64,000 bases of DNA. Origin: Luteimonas sp. S4-F44 (lineage in GTDB: Bacteria; Pseudomonadota; Gammaproteobacteria; Xanthomonadales; Xanthomonadaceae). The stretch lies in NCBI RefSeq assembly GCF_022637415.1, contig NZ_CP093340.1, positions 2,356,001 through 2,420,000 of the forward strand, given 5' to 3'. A model generated the notes under the pieces. That model was not told the origin of the DNA. It did not search any database and worked only from the letters and a program-made list of their open reading frames with translations. Shown one piece after another: positions 60,339-64,000 of this stretch (the stretch's first letter is position 1; each line of letters opens with the position of its first letter). Position numbers and translations under genes: made by a program.

Positions 60339-61724
60339 TCAATCCGTGCCAGCAACCGTCATCCGGCCGATCAGCATCGAGCCGGTGCGGACATGCGAAC
60401 GCGGGTCGATATCGGTGCCCACCGCCTCGATGCTGGCGAACATCTGTTTCAGATTGCCGGCGATGGTGATCCCGTCGACCGCGTGGCGGATCTCGCCGCC
60501 CTCGACCCAGAACCCCGACGCGCCGCGCGAATAGTCGCCGGTCACCGCATTGACGCCCTGCCCCATCAGTTCGGTCACCAGCAGCCCGCGTCCCATGCCG
60601 CGCACCATCGCGTCGAGGTCGCCGGCATTGGCGGCGATCTCCAGGTTGTGCACGCCGCCGGCGTTGGCGGTGGTCTGCAGGCCGAGCCGGCGCGCGGAGT
60701 AGCTGCCGAGGATGTAACGCTGCAGCACGCCAGCCTCGACCAGCGGCGACTCGCGGGTCGCCACGCCTTCGGCATCGAATGCGGCGGACTGGAATCCGCG
60801 CGCCAGGAACGGCCGCTCGTGGATCGAGAACCACGTGGGGAACAGCTGCGTGCCGACGCTGTCGAGCAGGAAGCTCGCGCGCCGGTAAAGCGCGCCGCCC
60901 GAGACCGCGCCGAGCAGGTGCCCGACCAGCGACCGGGCGACCTCGGCCTGGAACAGCACCGGGTAGCTGCCGGTCGGCACCGGCCGCGGATCGAGGCGCG
61001 CGAGCGTGCGCTGCGCAGCGCGGCGGCCGATCCCCGCTGCCGGCTCCAGGTCGTCGGCGGCCAGCGCCACGCTGTACCAGCCGTCGCGCTGCATCTGCTC
61101 GCCGCTGCCTGCGATCAGCGCGCAGCCGATGCTGTGGTGGCTGCTGCGCTCGGCGCCGACGAACCCGTGGCTGTTGGCGTAGACGTGCAGCGCACGCGCC
61201 GTCGAAACCGAGGCGCCGTCGGAGTTGCCGATCCGTGCGTCGGTGTCGCGGCCCGCGGTTTCGCAGGCCAGCGCCAAGTCGACCGCGCGATCAGCGTCGA
61301 GCGCCCAGGGGTGCCAGGCGTCGAATTCGGGGAAACGGCCATCGGCACCCGGCCGCGCCATCAGTTCGGCGTCGGCCAAGCCCGCGGCGGGGTCGTCCTC
61401 GGTGAAGCGGGCGATCGCGCAGGCCTGGTCGACAGTCGCCACCAGGCTCTCCTCGCGCAGGTCCGCGGTGCTCGCGCTGCCCTTGCGGCGACCGAAGTAG
61501 ACCGTCACCGCGATGCCGCGGTCCTGCGTGGATTCGACCGTCTCGACCTCGCCCATACGCACGTCGACGTTGAGCCCGGCATCCTCCGAACATGCGACCT
61601 CGGCCTCGCTCGCGCCCTGGGCACGGCAACGCGCGAGCAAACGCTGCGACAGCTCGGTCAGTGCGTCGAGCCGGGTGAGGGAGTCGTCGCCCGCCACGCG
61701 GTCGGCGATCTGCGATGGGGACAT
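60339..61724 (-). CDS. pmbA: Metalloprotease PmbA/TldE
   Basis: A 461-residue TldE/PmbA, the non-zinc partner of TldD. The heterodimer threads and degrades unfolded peptides, and processes microcins and CcdA in E. coli. The Gly-rich core with [15 protein letters not shown] early part, [20 protein letters not shown] and [19 protein letters not shown] is conserved. It lacks HExxxH, as expected of TldE. Start ATG 61722-61724 (a TTG two codons upstream is also possible). It is divergent from darP. Confidence 0.95.
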   Translation of the reverse strand: MSPSQIADRVAGDDSLTRLDALTELSQRLLARCRAQGASEAEVACSEDAGLNVDVRMGEVETVESTQDRGIAVTVYFGRRKGSASTADLREESLVATVDQACAIARFTEDDPAAGLADAELMARPGADGRFPEFDAWHPWALDADRAVDLALACETAGRDTDARIGNSDGASVSTARALHVYANSHGFVGAERSSHHSIGCALIAGSGEQMQRDGWYSVALAADDLEPAAGIGRRAAQRTLARLDPRPVPTGSYPVLFQAEVARSLVGHLLGAVSGGALYRRASFLLDSVGTQLFPTWFSIHERPFLARGFQSAAFDAEGVATRESPLVEAGVLQRYILGSYSARRLGLQTTANAGGVHNLEIAANAGDLDAMVRGMGRGLLVTELMGQGVNAVTGDYSRGASGFWVEGGEIRHAVDGITIAGNLKQMFASIEAVGTDIDPRSHVRTGSMLIGRMTVAGTD

Positions 61725-61735
61725 GGTCAATGGCT

Positions 61736-61747
61736 TATCCTGTTGCG
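61736..61747 (+). promoter_or_regulatory. -10 element, possible leaderless start
   Basis: TATCCT at 61736-61741 ends 6 nt before the darP ATG (61748), without a Shine-Dalgarno. It lies in the 5' overlap zone with the divergent pmbA gene. Confidence 0.42.
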
Positions 61748-62281
61748 ATGAGAGGCATAGACGAAGACAGCGGCGAGTACCTGAGCCCGAGCCGCAAGCA
61801 GCAGCGCCGCGAGGCGCTGGAAGTCCTGTCGCTGGCCGAGGCGCTGGTGGCGCTGCCCGACGGACGGTTGGCGAAACTGCCGGTACCCGACGCGCTGCTG
61901 CCGCACATCGCCGAGACCCGCCGGATCACTTCGCACATCGCGCGCAAGCGGCAGATGGCGTTTCTGGCCAAGCAGATGCGCCGGGAGGAAGACGAGACGC
62001 TGGAGGCGATCCGCGACGCGCTCGACGCCGGCGGCGAGGCCTCGCGCATCGAGACCGCGATGCTGCACCGCGCCGAGAGCTGGCGCACGCGCCTGCTCGA
62101 CGAGGGCGACGCCGCGCTGGCCGAACTGCTGGAGGCCTACCCGCAGGCCGACCGCCAGCGCCTGCGCCAACTGGTGCGCAATGCGCTGGCCGAGCGGGCC
62201 AAGCACAAGCCGCCGGCGGCGTTCCGGGAGCTGTTCCGGCTGCTGCGCGACACGGTGGCGCAGAAGACCGAAGCACCGTGA
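61748..62281 (+). CDS. darP: Ribosome biogenesis factor DarP (YjgA)
   Basis: A 177-residue DUF615/YjgA protein, which binds the 50S subunit late in assembly. Early signature [20 protein letters not shown], then [37 protein letters not shown] and the C-terminal [21 protein letters not shown]. Normal length. It lies between the minus-strand pmbA and tldD and is read the other way. Confidence 0.93.
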   Translation: MRGIDEDSGEYLSPSRKQQRREALEVLSLAEALVALPDGRLAKLPVPDALLPHIAETRRITSHIARKRQMAFLAKQMRREEDETLEAIRDALDAGGEASRIETAMLHRAESWRTRLLDEGDAALAELLEAYPQADRQRLRQLVRNALAERAKHKPPAAFRELFRLLRDTVAQKTEAP

Positions 62282-62358
62282 AGCACTCTCGCTGACCGGC
62301 TGCATGCGCTCGACCGTGCTGGTTGGCATCACCAAACCCGCCCCACCCGTTCCCACGC

Positions 62359-63822
62359 TCAAGCCTGGGTACCGCCCACGGTGAGTCCATCGATCAGCAG
62401 CGATGGCTGGCCCACGCCCACCGGGACGCTCTGGCCATCCTTGCCGCAGATGCCCACGCCGTCGTCGAGCGCCATGTCGTGGCCGACCATGCGCACGCGC
62501 TGCATCGTCTCGGGCCCATTGCCGATCAAGGTGGCGCCCTTGACCGGCGCGGTGATGCGGCCGTCCTCGATCAGATAGGCCTCGGTCGCCGAGAACACGT
62601 ACTTGCCGCTGGTGATGTCGACCTGGCCGCCGCCGAAGTTGACCGCGTACAGCCCTTTTTTCACCGAGCGGATCATGTCCTGCGGGTCGTCGCGGCCGGC
62701 GAGCATGTAGGTGTTGGTCATGCGCGGCATCACCCGGTGCGCGAACGACTCGCGGCGGCCGTTGCCGGTCGAGGCGACACCGCTCAGGCGCGCGTTGAGG
62801 GTGTCGTGCATGTAACCGGTCAGCACGCCGTCCTCGATCAGCGTGGTGCATCGGGTCGGCGTGCCTTCGTCGTCGACATTCAACGAACCGCGACGACCAG
62901 CCAGCGTGCCGTCGTCGACGATCGTCACCCCGGGCGCGGCCACGCGCTGCCCGACACGACCGGCGTAGGTGCTGGTGCCCTTGCGATTGAAGTCGCCTTC
63001 CAGGCCATGGCCGACGGCCTCGTGCAACAGCACGCCGGGCCAGCCGGCGCCGAGCACGACCGGCATCACCCCGGCCTGCGCGTCGACCGCCTCGAGGTTC
63101 ACCAGCGCTTGGCGCAGCGCTTCGCGCGCGAAGTGTTCCGGGCGTCCGTCACCGAGCAGTTCAGCATAGCTGTAGCGCCCGCCGTAGCCGGCATAGCCGG
63201 ACTCGCGGCGCCCGTCCTGCTCGACCAGCACCTGGATGTTGAGCCGGACCAGCGGCCGCACGTCACCGGCGAGCACGCCATCGCTGCGCGCGACCAGGAT
63301 GGTGTCCACGCCGCCCGTCAGACTGACGCTGACCTGCTGCACGCGCGGATCGGCGGCACGCAGGAAGCGGTCGATCCGGCGCAGCGCCTCGACCTTTTCC
63401 GCGCTGCCCAATGCGTCGATCGGGTCGCCGGACGGGTAGAGATCGTGCGCGCGCGCACGCACCAGCGCCTGCGGCGCATGCGCGCGGCCGTCGCGGGCGA
63501 TCGCACGCGCCGAACGCGCCGCGCCGAGCAGCGCCACCGCATCGATGTCATCGGAATACGCCAGGCCGGTCTTCTCGCCGCTGATCGCGCGCACGCCCAC
63601 GCCCTGCTCGATCGCATGCGAGCCGCTCTTGACGATGCCGTCCTCGACCGACCAGCTCTCGCGGCGCGCATGCTGAAAGTACAGGTCGCCGAAGTCGATG
63701 CCCGGGCCGAGCAAGGCGGAAAAGGTGCGGTCGAGGTGCGCGCTGTCGAGGCCGGCGGGCAACAGCAGACGGGACTGCGCGAGCGCCAGCGCGTCGCCGG
63801 TCGAGGGGGAGAGATCGGTCAT
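62359..63822 (-). CDS. tldD: Metalloprotease TldD
   Basis: A 487-residue TldD, the zinc subunit of the TldD/TldE protease. The HExxxH motif is [14 protein letters not shown] (His267, Glu268, His272), followed by [34 protein letters not shown] and [17 protein letters not shown] are typical of the family. The chosen ATG (63820-63822) gives the expected start; the longer in-frame extension is Arg-rich noise. It is downstream of yhdP, as in many gammaproteobacteria. Confidence 0.96.
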   Translation of the reverse strand: MTDLSPSTGDALALAQSRLLLPAGLDSAHLDRTFSALLGPGIDFGDLYFQHARRESWSVEDGIVKSGSHAIEQGVGVRAISGEKTGLAYSDDIDAVALLGAARSARAIARDGRAHAPQALVRARAHDLYPSGDPIDALGSAEKVEALRRIDRFLRAADPRVQQVSVSLTGGVDTILVARSDGVLAGDVRPLVRLNIQVLVEQDGRRESGYAGYGGRYSYAELLGDGRPEHFAREALRQALVNLEAVDAQAGVMPVVLGAGWPGVLLHEAVGHGLEGDFNRKGTSTYAGRVGQRVAAPGVTIVDDGTLAGRRGSLNVDDEGTPTRCTTLIEDGVLTGYMHDTLNARLSGVASTGNGRRESFAHRVMPRMTNTYMLAGRDDPQDMIRSVKKGLYAVNFGGGQVDITSGKYVFSATEAYLIEDGRITAPVKGATLIGNGPETMQRVRMVGHDMALDDGVGICGKDGQSVPVGVGQPSLLIDGLTVGGTQA

Positions 63823-63889
63823 CTCTGAAGTGTGGGGCCTGGTGGACGAATGGCAACCCACCGCGCGCTGCGGCGACGTCGGCGATCGG

Positions 63890-64000
63890 CTAAGGGCCGG
63901 TCGACGGCGACGGCGTCGCCTCCGGCGGCGGTGCATCGCGGCGCTCGACGACCTCGACCTTCGGATCCTGCCAGGGGCCGCTGACGTGGTAGTTGCGCGC
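63890..64000 (-). CDS. yhdP: C-terminus of YhdP-like AsmA family protein
   Basis: The last 36 codons of a minus-strand gene that continues past the window end. The reading frame gives [20 protein letters not shown] followed by a Pro-rich tail. The YxVSGPWxDPxV pattern is the usual end of the YhdP/TIGR02099 repeat domain, an AsmA-like phospholipid transporter between the inner and outer membranes. Gene order yhdP-tldD in related bacteria supports it. Only the tail is seen, so the assignment is tentative. Confidence 0.6.
   Translation of the reverse strand, partial: ARNYHVSGPWQDPKVEVVERRDAPPPEATPSPSTGP

Overview
The window is GC-rich, densely packed proteobacterial chromosome, and gene content points to the Xanthomonadaceae (Lysobacter/Luteimonas/Xanthomonas group). 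Pointers are a serine O-succinyltransferase-type MetX, a two-subunit class III PHA synthase, an ACE-like M2 peptidase lipoprotein, the pyrH-frr-uppS-cdsA-dxr-rseP-bamA-lpxD-fabZ-lpxA-lpxB-rnhB-dnaE-accA order, and weak -35/strong -10 promoters. The assignment is inference from gene families, not a database match. No prophage, CRISPR array, rRNA or intact insertion sequence is visible.

Layout. 1-1.45 kb: end of a cytochrome c maturation operon (ccmH, ccmI). 1.5-5.6 kb: metX-type acyltransferase, cysteine dioxygenase-like cupin, lipoprotein, tRNA-Leu(CAA), NRDE/TANGO2 protein, HExxH membrane protein and PspC. 5.7-8.8 kb: phaC/phaE and pssA on the minus strand. 8.8-12.5 kb: an SPFH-CPBP operon of five overlapping genes behind a promoter carrying a palindromic operator, then a VanY-like peptidase and DUF423. 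12.6-15.9 kb: SRPBCC/GyrI-like protein and a NarL-type two-component system. 16.1-19.1 kb: GNAT enzyme, minCDE and a small HExxH protein. 19.2-23.6 kb: M2 peptidase, a repeat-rich convergent gap, a Bcr/CflA efflux pump and a small conserved-looking protein. 23.7-26.9 kb: tandem glycine riboswitch, gcvP and a textbook terminator.

27.0-30.1 kb holds the most unusual locus: acyl-CoA dehydrogenase-like, PIG-L deacetylase, NodS-like methyltransferase and GT2 glycosyltransferase genes with overlapping ends. It reads like a small pathway that deacetylates, methylates and glycosylates an unknown amino-sugar or lipid substrate. It lies downstream of a large KatE catalase, a PAS-GGDEF-EAL protein and two small accessory genes. 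From 37.0 to 55.1 kb runs the essential envelope block: UMP kinase, ribosome recycling, undecaprenyl and CDP-DAG synthesis, MEP pathway, RseP, BamA, lipid A synthesis, RnhB, DnaE and AccA. After it come an Old Yellow Enzyme gene, tilS, xseB-ispA, a decayed GNAT gene, two DUF4870 genes, pmbA, darP, tldD and the tail of a yhdP-like gene cut by the window end.

How it fits together. Most of the window is housekeeping: envelope biogenesis (lpx, bamA, uppS, cdsA, pssA), division-site selection (min), translation (frr, tilS, darP, tRNA-Leu) and central metabolism (gcvP, accA, metX). Accessory material is concentrated at 8.8-12.1, 21.3-23.6, 27-36.9 and 58.9-60.3 kb. Several single genes have a TAnnnT -10 element ending 6-7 nt before the ATG and no Shine-Dalgarno sequence, which suggests leaderless transcription. 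Two convergent or gene-end spots carry strong hairpins.
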